Shown piece by piece: positions 53,869 to 61,419 of a stretch of DNA of 64,000 nucleotides. A model generated the notes under the pieces. That model saw only the letters and a program-made list of their open reading frames with translations. It was not told the origin of the DNA and did no database searches. The position numbers and the translations under genes were made by a program. Position 1 is the stretch's first letter. Each line of letters opens with the position of its first letter. This DNA is from Pseudovibrio exalbescens (GTDB taxonomy: Bacteria > Pseudomonadota > Alphaproteobacteria > Rhizobiales > Stappiaceae): the NCBI RefSeq assembly GCF_028737195.1, contig NZ_JAQZAJ010000004.1:186001-250000 (forward strand), read 5' to 3'.

Positions 53869-53981
53869 CCTCTGGTTCCTACTGCCCAAGTCTCCACTTA
53901 AGGAACCAGAGGTACCATGTCCACGGTTTTGGAAGGGCCGTGGATTGGTCTAACCCCCCGGCTGGAAGGTCCGGGGGGTTA
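53869..53981. terminator. Series of three hairpins after focA
   Basis: In order: CCTCTGGTTCC / GGAACCAGAGG (11-bp arms, 53869-53912); CCACGG / CCGTGG (53921-53943); and TAACCCCCCGG / CCGGGGGGTTA (11 bp, 53951-53981) followed by TTTG. The last one is probably the terminator; the first two give a structured 3' untranslated region. Confidence 0.65.
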
Positions 53982-54168
53982 TTTGCATTGGGGCGTGAGC
54001 ATTACGCACACGCAATGACGCCGCCACCTATCACAAGTTGAATTTTGGGCAATGCGGCTGGATGAAGCAGCTTTGCAGCCGCCGCCTCGCCGCTGGTCCG
54101 CTTCACAAGCCGTCTGTGCTGGCGTCAAGGGCTGTAACAGCCATTATGCCGAAGACGGGGTTCGTGCC

Positions 54169-54639
54169 ATGCCGTGGAATTTCGAAAGTGAAGAAAACAC
54201 CTTCAATGTCAGTCAGGATGGGGACTGGCTGGTTGGGGTTTTCAACGGCGATACCGACAACCAGTCCTCGGTGTCCTTTACCACCACAATCGACTTTGAT
54301 GATGCCAAGGCCCAACTGCCCGCCGACATGTGGGCCCAATTCGGTTACATGACCACCAACCCGACGGGGGAAGGGCTGGGCTATATGCTGTGCTTTGTCG
54401 CCGCGACCCGCGCGCTGGAGCAGGACCCAAAAGTCACAAGGATTTTCATCTCCTCCGGCAGTGTTGAAGGCGGCGGCCAAGCCCTCATCAAGAAGCTCGG
54501 CGGTGTTTTTGACATGGATCTGGAGTTTGAAACCACCACTGGCGGCACACTGAAGCTGCCGGGTTACATCATCGATGTTGAAACCATGCAAACCAACTCC
54601 GCACAAGGCTTCAAGAACAAGGGCTGGCGCTTGAGTTAG
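54169..54639 (+). CDS. Protein of unknown function
   Basis: 156 residues from ATG 54169, or longer if a start further upstream is used. It is acidic and rich in Gly and Thr, with no signal peptide or membrane helix. No family was recognised. A strong terminator follows at 54683. Ribosome binding site is weak (ACGGGG). Confidence 0.5.
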   Translation: MPWNFESEENTFNVSQDGDWLVGVFNGDTDNQSSVSFTTTIDFDDAKAQLPADMWAQFGYMTTNPTGEGLGYMLCFVAATRALEQDPKVTRIFISSGSVEGGGQALIKKLGGVFDMDLEFETTTGGTLKLPGYIIDVETMQTNSAQGFKNKGWRLS

Positions 54640-54682
54640 CCATTGGCCGCGCACCTCGCGCGCCTAATTCTCCTCAAACGGC

Positions 54683-54716
54683 AAGACAGGCCCCGGTTGG
54701 TGGCCTGTCTTTTGGG
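54683..54716 (+). terminator. Strong terminator
   Basis: A perfect 10-bp stem AAGACAGGCC / GGCCTGTCTT with a 9-base loop followed by TTGGGTTT. It ends the gene at 54169-54639. Confidence 0.85.
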
Positions 54717-54740
54717 TTTAATGCAGCAGGGTGCGGGCCC

Positions 54741-55301
54741 TCATTGAGCACATGGCAGAGGGCGGGCAGGGTTCCCCACAACCGTAGCGCCTTCAGCAAC
54801 GTCCTTTGTCACCACAGCGCCTGCGCCCACGATTGCCTCATCGCCAATCGACACGCCCGGCATAATCACGGCCGCGCCGCCGATCCAGACACGGGACCCG
54901 ATGGTTACAGGCTTGGCAATTTCCAGCCCTGCCACCCGCTTTTCCGGGTCCTTGTGGTGCTGCGCGCAGTAGATCTGCACGTTTGGCCCCAGCATGGTCT
55001 GGTCCCCGATGCGCACCGGCGCGCTGTCCAGAATTGTGCAGCCGGCATTCAGATAGACCTGCGCGCCCAAATGGATGTTGAAGCCATAGGAGCAGTGAAA
55101 CGGGCTTTCGATGAGGGTGCTGTCGGTGGACGAGCCCAAAAGCGCCCGCAGCTTTGGGCTGATAAAGCCCCGCTCTTGTGGCGGGAGGGTGCAGTGCTCA
55201 TGCACTGCTTCATGGGCCCTGCGGCGCAGCCCATCAAGCTCGTCATCAAGGCAGCAATACCACTCACCAGCCGCCATTTTCTGCCGTTCACTATGCATCA
55301 A
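54741..55301 (-). CDS. Sugar O-acetyltransferase, Maa/LacA-like
   Basis: A 186-residue left-handed beta-helix acetyltransferase. An N-terminal Mac domain (MAAGEWYCCLDDEL) precedes the hexapeptide repeats (VYLNAGCTILDSAPVRIGDQTMLGPNVQIY, IGSRVWIGGAAVIMPGVSIGDEAIVGAGAVV). The catalytic His lies in CAQHHKD. It moves acetyl from acetyl-CoA to maltose, glucose or galactosides. Single gene. Confidence 0.92.
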   Translation of the reverse strand: MMHSERQKMAAGEWYCCLDDELDGLRRRAHEAVHEHCTLPPQERGFISPKLRALLGSSTDSTLIESPFHCSYGFNIHLGAQVYLNAGCTILDSAPVRIGDQTMLGPNVQIYCAQHHKDPEKRVAGLEIAKPVTIGSRVWIGGAAVIMPGVSIGDEAIVGAGAVVTKDVAEGATVVGNPARPLPCAQ

Positions 55302-55537
55302 TTGCCCCCTTGCAGACGATCACCGCAAAGTGTCGAGGGCTCCCCATAAAAAGGCAAGAGGACAATGGCACGCATGTACCGTTCCATGGCGGCTCCCATC
55401 GTTTGGTCAAGCCACCTCTCGCCCGTTTGACCCATGTAAGCTTCAACCGGACTGTTGGCACCAAACCTTTAGGTTGCCTTGTCGTGTTTACTCGTTGTCT
55501 CGTTGAGTTATGCTGGGCGCAGTTTTTAGGGGGCATC

Positions 55538-55837
55538 ATGTCAGAGAAAGAAGATCCGGAAGGCGACAACATGCATGCCATTTGGGCACTGCTGTTTTGG
55601 TGCCCGCCAGCCGTCGCCGGCTTTCTCGGGGTCTATTTTGGATGGACCCGGACCCAGTTCATTATCGCTTTCAGCATCGCGACGCTCCCTCTTACGGTGT
55701 CGCTGGCGTGCTATTGTTTTGTCTTGGTCATGGATTTTTGGCGCAAAGCCTCCTGGCTCTGGCGAATTGCGGCAATGTTCGGCTTTGCCATTTTCGCCTA
55801 TGGGGTCAGCCCCTTCATTCTGGCCATTTGGGGCTGA
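55538..55837 (+). CDS. Small membrane protein of unknown function
   Basis: 99 residues from ATG 55538, with AGGGGG upstream. Three hydrophobic helices (about residues 14-33, 40-63 and 73-96). No family was recognised. It is polar at the N-terminus (MSEKEDPEGD) and has no adjacent partner. Confidence 0.55.
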   Translation: MSEKEDPEGDNMHAIWALLFWCPPAVAGFLGVYFGWTRTQFIIAFSIATLPLTVSLACYCFVLVMDFWRKASWLWRIAAMFGFAIFAYGVSPFILAIWG

Positions 55838-55942
55838 ACCGGCGGCCCTTGTGTTCCCTTGCCCCCTTGGCCCCCATGCCCCTCATGGCACAACCTTTGA
55901 CAACGGCACGCCTGCACCAGTCCCGGAAGGGGTGCGCGCGCC

Positions 55943-56410
55943 CTAGGCCAGCACTGCCGCGCCAACGGCGGCCTTCAGCTTGGCAGGGCACACGGAGAAA
56001 ACAGCGTTGGGTGCGCCTGCTGCCGCCCAAACAATCTCGTGGTTCAGCAGGGCAGGGTCCATGTAAACGGCGACCGGGCACATGTGGCCAATCGGGGCAA
56101 CACCGCCAATGGCAAAGCCGGTTTCCTTGCGCACGCGCTTGGCATCTGCCCGCGTCAGCGGTCCGCCAACAACGGTCGCTGCGGCCTCCAGGTCCGCCTG
56201 TCGGTCACCCGCAACAAGAAGCAGCACGAACTCTTCCGTGTCTTCCCGCTGGAAAATCAAGGATTTGACGATCTGCCCCACTTCGCACTTGCACGCATTC
56301 GCAGCTTCTTCTGCGGTGCGGGTGCTGTCCGGCATGGTCAAGATCGTGATCTCAAGCCCAGTTGCTTCCGCCGCCTCTGCTACCCGTTCCATGCTGCTTT
56401 TCTTCGCCAT
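55943..56410 (-). CDS. YbaK/EbsC family aminoacyl-tRNA deacylase-like protein
   Basis: 155 residues from ATG 56410. The conserved Lys region GQIVKSLIF (about 50-58) and the late GGVAPIGH segment match YbaK/ProX-type deacylases, which clear mischarged tRNA such as Cys-tRNA(Pro). Probably cytosolic editing. Divergent neighbours are not related. Confidence 0.88.
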   Translation of the reverse strand: MAKKSSMERVAEAAEATGLEITILTMPDSTRTAEEAANACKCEVGQIVKSLIFQREDTEEFVLLLVAGDRQADLEAAATVVGGPLTRADAKRVRKETGFAIGGVAPIGHMCPVAVYMDPALLNHEIVWAAAGAPNAVFSVCPAKLKAAVGAAVLA

Positions 56411-56524
56411 GCCGACCTCAAGAAATGGATTCAACAGTGGTTTGGAATAGCTACATGAGGCCGCGTTCGCAAGCCCGCACACGCTTGAGTTTAACTCCAG
56501 TTTGAGGCGGGCTTGGGAACGAGC

Positions 56525-57358
56525 CTACAGCATTTCCAGCGAAACGGGCCGTGTCGGGGCCGGATAGAGGGCATCCAGTTGCGCCAGAACATCGTTGCCA
56601 AGCTGCGTGTCCAGAGCAGCCCTGTTTTCGCGCAGGCGCAGCACATGACTGGCCTTTGGAATGGCGAGCATGTTGGCGCGGCGCAGTACCCAGGCAAGGC
56701 CCAGTTGCGCGGGCGTCATGCCAGCTTCCCTGGCAACGGCGTTAAAGCTGTGATCACGCAGCAATCGGCCCTGCTCAATGGGCGAATACGCCATGACCGG
56801 GGTGTTGTTTTCCTCCATGAGCGGCAGCAGGTCGAATTCCGGGCCGCGCCGGGTCAGGTTATAAAGGATCTGGTTGGTCGCACAGTCCTGCCCGCCATCA
56901 CAGGCCCAGACCTCCTCCATGTCCATGGGGTCGAAGTTGCTGACGCCCCAATCGCGAATGAAGCCGCGTTCTTGCAGCCACTTGAAGGCATCAATCGTCT
57001 CCTGCAGTGGCACACTTCCCGGCCAGTGCAGCAGGTACATGTCAAGGTATTCGGTCTTCAGCCGGCGCAGCGTGCGTTCACAAGCCGCCAGCACGCCATC
57101 AAACGTGGCGTTGTAGGGGTAAACCTTTGAGACGAGGAATGCCTTGTCGCGCTGGCCTTCAATCGCTTCGCCAATCAGCTCTTCAGAGCGGCCATCGCCA
57201 TACATTTCGGCGGTGTCGATCACTTCCAGCCCGCGCTCAAGGCCCTCGCGCAGAACGGCGATCTCATCCCGGCGGTCTGAACGGCCTTCGCCAATCATCC
57301 AGGTCCCCATGCCAAGCACAGGCACTTCCCGCTCGCTGCCAAACTTGATCTTGCGCAT
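56525..57358 (-). CDS. Aldo/keto reductase
   Basis: 277 residues from ATG 57358, with AAGGAG upstream. The catalytic tetrad Asp48, Tyr53, Lys78 and His111 is intact (VIDTAEMYGDG, VSKVYP, LLHWPG). NADPH-dependent reduction of an aldehyde or ketone is expected; YafB/YeaE-like enzymes of this group reduce 2,5-diketogluconate or methylglyoxal. Divergent from the Crp/Fnr gene. Confidence 0.93.
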   Translation of the reverse strand: MRKIKFGSEREVPVLGMGTWMIGEGRSDRRDEIAVLREGLERGLEVIDTAEMYGDGRSEELIGEAIEGQRDKAFLVSKVYPYNATFDGVLAACERTLRRLKTEYLDMYLLHWPGSVPLQETIDAFKWLQERGFIRDWGVSNFDPMDMEEVWACDGGQDCATNQILYNLTRRGPEFDLLPLMEENNTPVMAYSPIEQGRLLRDHSFNAVAREAGMTPAQLGLAWVLRRANMLAIPKASHVLRLRENRAALDTQLGNDVLAQLDALYPAPTRPVSLEML

Positions 57359-57453
57359 CCTGCTCTCCTTCCCCGTGCATATGAGCTGATCTTCTGCGTA
57401 ACCCGCCCAAATCCCGCGGGCCAATTGGGAAAAACCCGCAAAATGCGAATTTT

Positions 57454-57467
57454 TCGAACAGGTTCGA
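57454..57467. promoter_or_regulatory. Palindrome TCGAAC-AG-GTTCGA between aldo/keto reductase and Crp/Fnr genes
   Basis: Perfect 6-bp arms with a 2-base spacer in the divergent promoter region. No regulator could be assigned; a LexA reading was not supported. Confidence 0.35.
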
Positions 57468-57578
57468 CATTTATCTCATAAACGCGACCGAAGGCGGGCA
57501 CTCAGGCCCCTTGCATTTATGCATTCCAAGCCGAAAGAGCATGGGCTAGGTTGTCTGCCATCAGGAGGATGTCAGCAC

Positions 57579-58253
57579 ATGACAACGGAAACCATGAATT
57601 GGATTGATCGGTTTCAAGGTCTTTCTCAACTTGAGAAGCCCATTCGGGATCTTTTGGTGGGGCGCAGCACAATTGTCTCAGTTCCAAAGGACACCGTCAT
57701 CTTCGGGCCGGGCAAAGCGCCAGACAATCTTCTCCTCCTTTTGAGTGGTGTGGTTCGGGTTCAGCAGCTTTCCGAGGGCGGGCGTGAGATCATCCTCTAC
57801 CGGGTTCATGCCGGAGAGAGCTGTGTGCTGACAACCGCGTGCTTGCTGGCCTATGAGGACTATTCGGCAGAGGGCATTGCCGAGACCGAGGTTGAGGCCG
57901 TCGCCATCCCGCGTTCGGTTTTCGATGATCTGATCGCCCAGTCGGAAACATTCCGCAGATTTGTGTTTTCTGCATACTCACGGCGGATCACCGACCTGTT
58001 CATGGTGATTGAGGAACTCGCGTTCCAGCGCATTGATATTCGCCTTGCACATAAGCTGGTGGAACTGGCGGGCGCGGGAGATGCCATCAGCGCCACCCAT
58101 CAGCAGATGGCAGCCGAGCTGGGCACAGCCCGCGAGGTGATCTCCCGGCAGCTTCGGGAGTTCCAGCGGCGGGAGTGGATCACCCAGTCCCGTGGATCGA
58201 TCCAGATCACCGACCGGGCAGCGCTTGAAAAATTGGCGGCCACCGAAGTCTGA
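57579..58253 (+). CDS. Crp/Fnr family regulator with a Cys pair
   Basis: 224 residues from ATG 57579, with AGGAGG at 57563. It has an N-terminal cyclic-nucleotide-binding fold and C-terminal helix-turn-helix (ATHQQMAAELGTAREVISRQLREFQRR). It lacks the N-terminal Cys set of Fnr; Cys82 and Cys88 (GESCVLTTACLL) lie next to the position where Crp binds cAMP. Two such thiols could sense reactive sulfur species, in keeping with the sulfide genes just downstream. This role is an inference. Confidence 0.9.
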   Translation: MTTETMNWIDRFQGLSQLEKPIRDLLVGRSTIVSVPKDTVIFGPGKAPDNLLLLLSGVVRVQQLSEGGREIILYRVHAGESCVLTTACLLAYEDYSAEGIAETEVEAVAIPRSVFDDLIAQSETFRRFVFSAYSRRITDLFMVIEELAFQRIDIRLAHKLVELAGAGDAISATHQQMAAELGTAREVISRQLREFQRREWITQSRGSIQITDRAALEKLAATEV

Positions 58254-58396
58254 GGGCTGTACGCATAAAATACGGGTTTCATTCAAACCAACGCATTTTC
58301 AACGCACGGCTCCGCTCGGGCCTTCGCGGCCTCGCGTTCGTCCACTCCTTTTCAATCAGCCGGTTCATCTCCTACCCCGACTAATGGATATTGGAG

Positions 58397-58417
58397 TTTG
58401 GTGATCAAGTCACTGAA
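58397..58417. promoter_or_regulatory. Candidate Crp/Fnr operator upstream of the sulfide operon
   Basis: TTTGGTGA-TCAAG-TCACTGAA is an imperfect palindrome: 6 of 8 bases pair in each arm, including GTGA / TCAC. It has the TTNNGTGA form of Crp/Fnr sites. It lies about 55 bases before the DUF2892 start, a normal activator position. Confidence 0.45.
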
Positions 58418-58470
58418 GCCTGCCTTCCGACGCGATATCGGTGAGAAACCGTAGTCGGAGGATACTTCAG

Positions 58471-58683
58471 ATGACACTCAATGTTGGTAAAACCGATCGC
58501 TTTATCCGCTTCGCCCTTGGTGTTGCGCTGATCCTGGCACCTTTCCTTTCCAATCTGGCCTTGTTTGCCTCGCCGCTGTTCTTCTACGGCGCGTTGGTGG
58601 TTGGCTGCGTGATGCTTGTGGTCTCGGCAACGGGCTTCTGCCCACTCTACTCGCTGTTCGGCTTTAAGACCTGCAGGGCTTAA
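58471..58683 (+). CDS. DUF2892 (YgaP-type transmembrane) protein
   Basis: 70 residues from ATG 58471, with GGAGGA upstream. Two hydrophobic helices and the closing CPLYSLFGFKTC, with two Cys, define the DUF2892 membrane domain. The same domain is fused to rhodanese in YgaP. Its place ahead of persulfide dioxygenase and SQR genes supports a role in sulfur traffic at the inner membrane. Confidence 0.9.
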   Translation: MTLNVGKTDRFIRFALGVALILAPFLSNLALFASPLFFYGALVVGCVMLVVSATGFCPLYSLFGFKTCRA

Positions 58684-58721
58684 CGCGCTGAAAATAATAG
58701 ATTTTCTGGGAGGGAAGCAGG

Positions 58722-59603
58722 ATGGAATACGCAGTGAACATGCAAGAAACACCCACGGTCAAAGCATTCTTTGATCCGGCAACCAACACCATCAGCTATG
58801 TGGTGAAGGACCCGGCCTCGAATGCTTGTGCGGTGGTGGATGCGGTGATGGACATCGACTATGCCGCAGGACGGATTTCCTATGAGAATGCCGATGCGCT
58901 GATTGCCTACATTCAAGAGAATGACTTGAAACTTGAATGGCTTATCGAAACCCATGTGCATGCAGATCACCTATCTGGCGCGCCGTACATCCAGCAAAAA
59001 CTGGGCGGAAAGATCGGAATTGGTGAGAACATCACGGTGGTTCAGGACACTTTCGGCAAGGTGTTCAACGAAGGCACCGAGTTCCAGCGGGACGGTAGCC
59101 AGTTCGACAAGCTTTTCAAGGACGGCGATACCTACAAGATTGGCGAGATGACAGCCTTTGCCCTGCACACACCGGGGCATACGCCCGCCTGCATGGTGCA
59201 TGTGATGGGGAATGCGGCCTTCGTCGGCGACACCCTGTTCATGCCGGACGGTGGTTCGGCGCGGGCAGATTTTCCCGGCGGCGATGCTGGTGAACTCTAT
59301 GATTCCATTATGAAAGTTCTGTCTCTACCCGATGAGATGCGGCTTTTCATGTGCCACGATTATGGCCCCAACGGACGCGACATTCAGTGGGAGACGACTG
59401 TTGCCGAAGAGAAGGCCAATAACATTCACGTCGGCGGTGGACGCTCCCGCGAGGAGTTCATCAAGTTCCGCCGCGAGCGCGATGCGCAGCTCGACATGCC
59501 CAAGCTCATCATTCCATCCCTGCAGGTGAACATGCGCGCCGGAGAAGTGCCCACCGATCGGGATGGAAAACCAATGCTGAAGGTGCCGGTCAACGCGATC
59601 TGA
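58722..59603 (+). CDS. Persulfide dioxygenase-like metallo-beta-lactamase fold protein
   Basis: A 293-residue protein of the ETHE1/Blh group. Metal ligands are visible: His78-x-His80-x-Asp82-His83 (THVHADHLSG), His153 (PGHT), Asp170 and His212 (CHDYGP). The reaction is oxidation of glutathione persulfide to sulfite. In Agrobacterium Blh a DUF442 domain is fused to this enzyme; here it stands alone and the DUF442 part is fused to the following SQR. Confidence 0.9.
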   Translation: MEYAVNMQETPTVKAFFDPATNTISYVVKDPASNACAVVDAVMDIDYAAGRISYENADALIAYIQENDLKLEWLIETHVHADHLSGAPYIQQKLGGKIGIGENITVVQDTFGKVFNEGTEFQRDGSQFDKLFKDGDTYKIGEMTAFALHTPGHTPACMVHVMGNAAFVGDTLFMPDGGSARADFPGGDAGELYDSIMKVLSLPDEMRLFMCHDYGPNGRDIQWETTVAEEKANNIHVGGGRSREEFIKFRRERDAQLDMPKLIIPSLQVNMRAGEVPTDRDGKPMLKVPVNAI

Positions 59604-59637
59604 CATCAGAAGGCTGAACAAATGGGGAGGAAACCAC

Positions 59638-61326
59638 ATGGACGTGAAAACCATCTCGGCCAAGCTGTCGGTAAGCCCGCAGATCACGGCAAGTGATGTG
59701 CAAAAAATCGCCGATCTCGGCTTTCGCAGCATCATCTGCAACCGTCCGGACGGGGAGGGTGCCGACCAGCCTGTGTTCGATGAAATTGCCAATGTTGCCA
59801 GAGCGTTAGGGCTTGAAGTGCGCTATCAGCCCGTGGTCTCGGGCAAGGTGATGGACGAGGACGCAGTAGCGTTCGGCAAGATCATGCGCGAGGTGCCCAA
59901 GCCCGCCTTTGCTTATTGCCGAACAGGCACCCGCTGCGCCACGCTCTGGTCGCTCAGTCAAGCTGAGAACATGAGTGTTGCAGACATACTGGCCGCAACG
60001 AAGTCCGCTGGCTACGATATGGCCGGGGTGGTGCGTCGCATCGCCAATGGCGGCAAAACGCCGACGGACCGGCCAGATGCCTCCTATGATGTGCTGATTG
60101 TGGGCGGTGGTGCTGCGGGCATTGCCGTGGCCGCCTCCTTGAAGAGCCGTGCGCCCGATCTGGAGATTGCGGTGATCGACCCGGCGGACATCCACTACTA
60201 CCAACCGGGATGGACCATGGTGGGTGGGGGCATCTTCAACGCCGCCAGCACCGCCAAGACCATGGGTTCTCTCATTCCAAAGGGCGTTCATTGGCTGAAA
60301 TCCGCCGTTGCGGCCTTTGAACCCAAGGACAATGCCGTGGTTCTGGATGGCTGCCGGGTGGTCAAATATGACCGGTTGGTGGTGTGTCCGGGCCTCAAAC
60401 TGGATTGGCACAAGGTCGATGGACTGGTGGAAACGCTTGGCAAGTACGGCGTCACCTCCAACTACCGCTATGACCTTGCGCCCTACACATGGCAGTTGGT
60501 GCAAGGCCTGAAGAAGGGAAGGGCCATCTTCACCCAGCCGCCGATGCCGATCAAATGCGCCGGTGCGCCTCAAAAGGCCATGTATCTTTCGGCGGACCAT
60601 TGGCTCAAGCAAGGCGTGCTGAAGGACATCGAGATCGACTTCTGCAATGCGGGCGGTGTGCTCTTTGGCGTCAAGGATTATGTGCCGGCGCTTGAAGAAT
60701 ACATCGAGCTTTACGGCTCAAATCTCAAGTTTTTCCATAACCTTGTGGCCATTGACGGCCCGGCCAAGAAGGCCTGGTTTGAGGTGAAGAAGCCAGACCA
60801 GCCCGTTGAAAAAGTGGAGCTGTCCTTTGACATGATCCATGTATGCCCCCCGCAAACGGCACCAGACTTCATTCGCGTCTCTCCACTGGCCGATGAAGCC
60901 GGATGGGTGGATGTGGATCAGGCCACTTTGCGCCACAAGACCTTTGAAAACATTTGGTCCCTTGGTGATGTGATGAACGCGCCCAACGCAAAGACCGCTG
61001 CGGCGGCGCGCAAGCAAGCCCCTGTGGTGGCAGAAAACATCATCGCCGACATCAAGGGCCGGTCCCCTGTTGCCCAATACGATGGCTACGGTTCCTGCCC
61101 GCTCACGGTAGAGCGCGGCAAGATTGTGCTGGCCGAGTTTGGCTATGGCGGCACGCTGCTCCCCAGCTTCCCCGTATGGCTGGTGAACGGCAAGAAACCC
61201 TCCCGACTTGCATGGCTTTTGAAAGAGCAGATCCTGCCGCCGATCTACTGGAAGGCCATGCTGCGCGGGAAAGAATGGCTGGCAAAGCCTGAGAAGGTGA
61301 AAGTGGCAACCAACTCCGGTCACTAA
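59638..61326 (+). CDS. DUF442 domain fused to sulfide:quinone oxidoreductase-like flavoprotein
   Basis: 562 residues. Residues 1-110 are a DUF442/TIGR01244 domain with the YCRTGTRC loop (Cys94, Arg99). A linker leads to the flavoprotein part with the FAD-binding VGGGAAG at about 155-161. Cys residues near MPIKCAGAPQ and IDFCNAGG are placed to relay sulfur as in type II SQR. It should oxidise sulfide and pass electrons to quinone while the DUF442 domain accepts the sulfane sulfur. It follows the persulfide dioxygenase by 34 bases. Confidence 0.9.
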   Translation: MDVKTISAKLSVSPQITASDVQKIADLGFRSIICNRPDGEGADQPVFDEIANVARALGLEVRYQPVVSGKVMDEDAVAFGKIMREVPKPAFAYCRTGTRCATLWSLSQAENMSVADILAATKSAGYDMAGVVRRIANGGKTPTDRPDASYDVLIVGGGAAGIAVAASLKSRAPDLEIAVIDPADIHYYQPGWTMVGGGIFNAASTAKTMGSLIPKGVHWLKSAVAAFEPKDNAVVLDGCRVVKYDRLVVCPGLKLDWHKVDGLVETLGKYGVTSNYRYDLAPYTWQLVQGLKKGRAIFTQPPMPIKCAGAPQKAMYLSADHWLKQGVLKDIEIDFCNAGGVLFGVKDYVPALEEYIELYGSNLKFFHNLVAIDGPAKKAWFEVKKPDQPVEKVELSFDMIHVCPPQTAPDFIRVSPLADEAGWVDVDQATLRHKTFENIWSLGDVMNAPNAKTAAAARKQAPVVAENIIADIKGRSPVAQYDGYGSCPLTVERGKIVLAEFGYGGTLLPSFPVWLVNGKKPSRLAWLLKEQILPPIYWKAMLRGKEWLAKPEKVKVATNSGH

Positions 61327-61360
61327 CACCCTCCCCAGATTTGGATCTCGCTAGCACCTT

Positions 61361-61393
61361 GTCTGGCAAGTTGTTGTACTTGCCAGACTTTTT
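61361..61393 (+). terminator. Strong terminator after DUF442-SQR
   Basis: A perfect 10-bp stem GTCTGGCAAG / CTTGCCAGAC with an 8-base loop followed by TTTTT. It separates the sulfide operon from the SulP gene, which may rely on partial read-through. Confidence 0.9.
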
Positions 61394-61419
61394 CCCAAAG
61401 TTCTTTAGGTAAAGGCAGT

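Noticed and set aside
52842-53897. A 351-codon minus-strand frame opposite focA-CBS
   Set aside because: It is antisense to a well-supported channel gene and shows no domain or start signal.
57454-57467. LexA box
   Set aside because: The palindrome has GAAC-N2-GTTC, whereas alphaproteobacterial LexA sites are GTTC-N7-GTTC direct repeats; neighbouring genes are not SOS genes.
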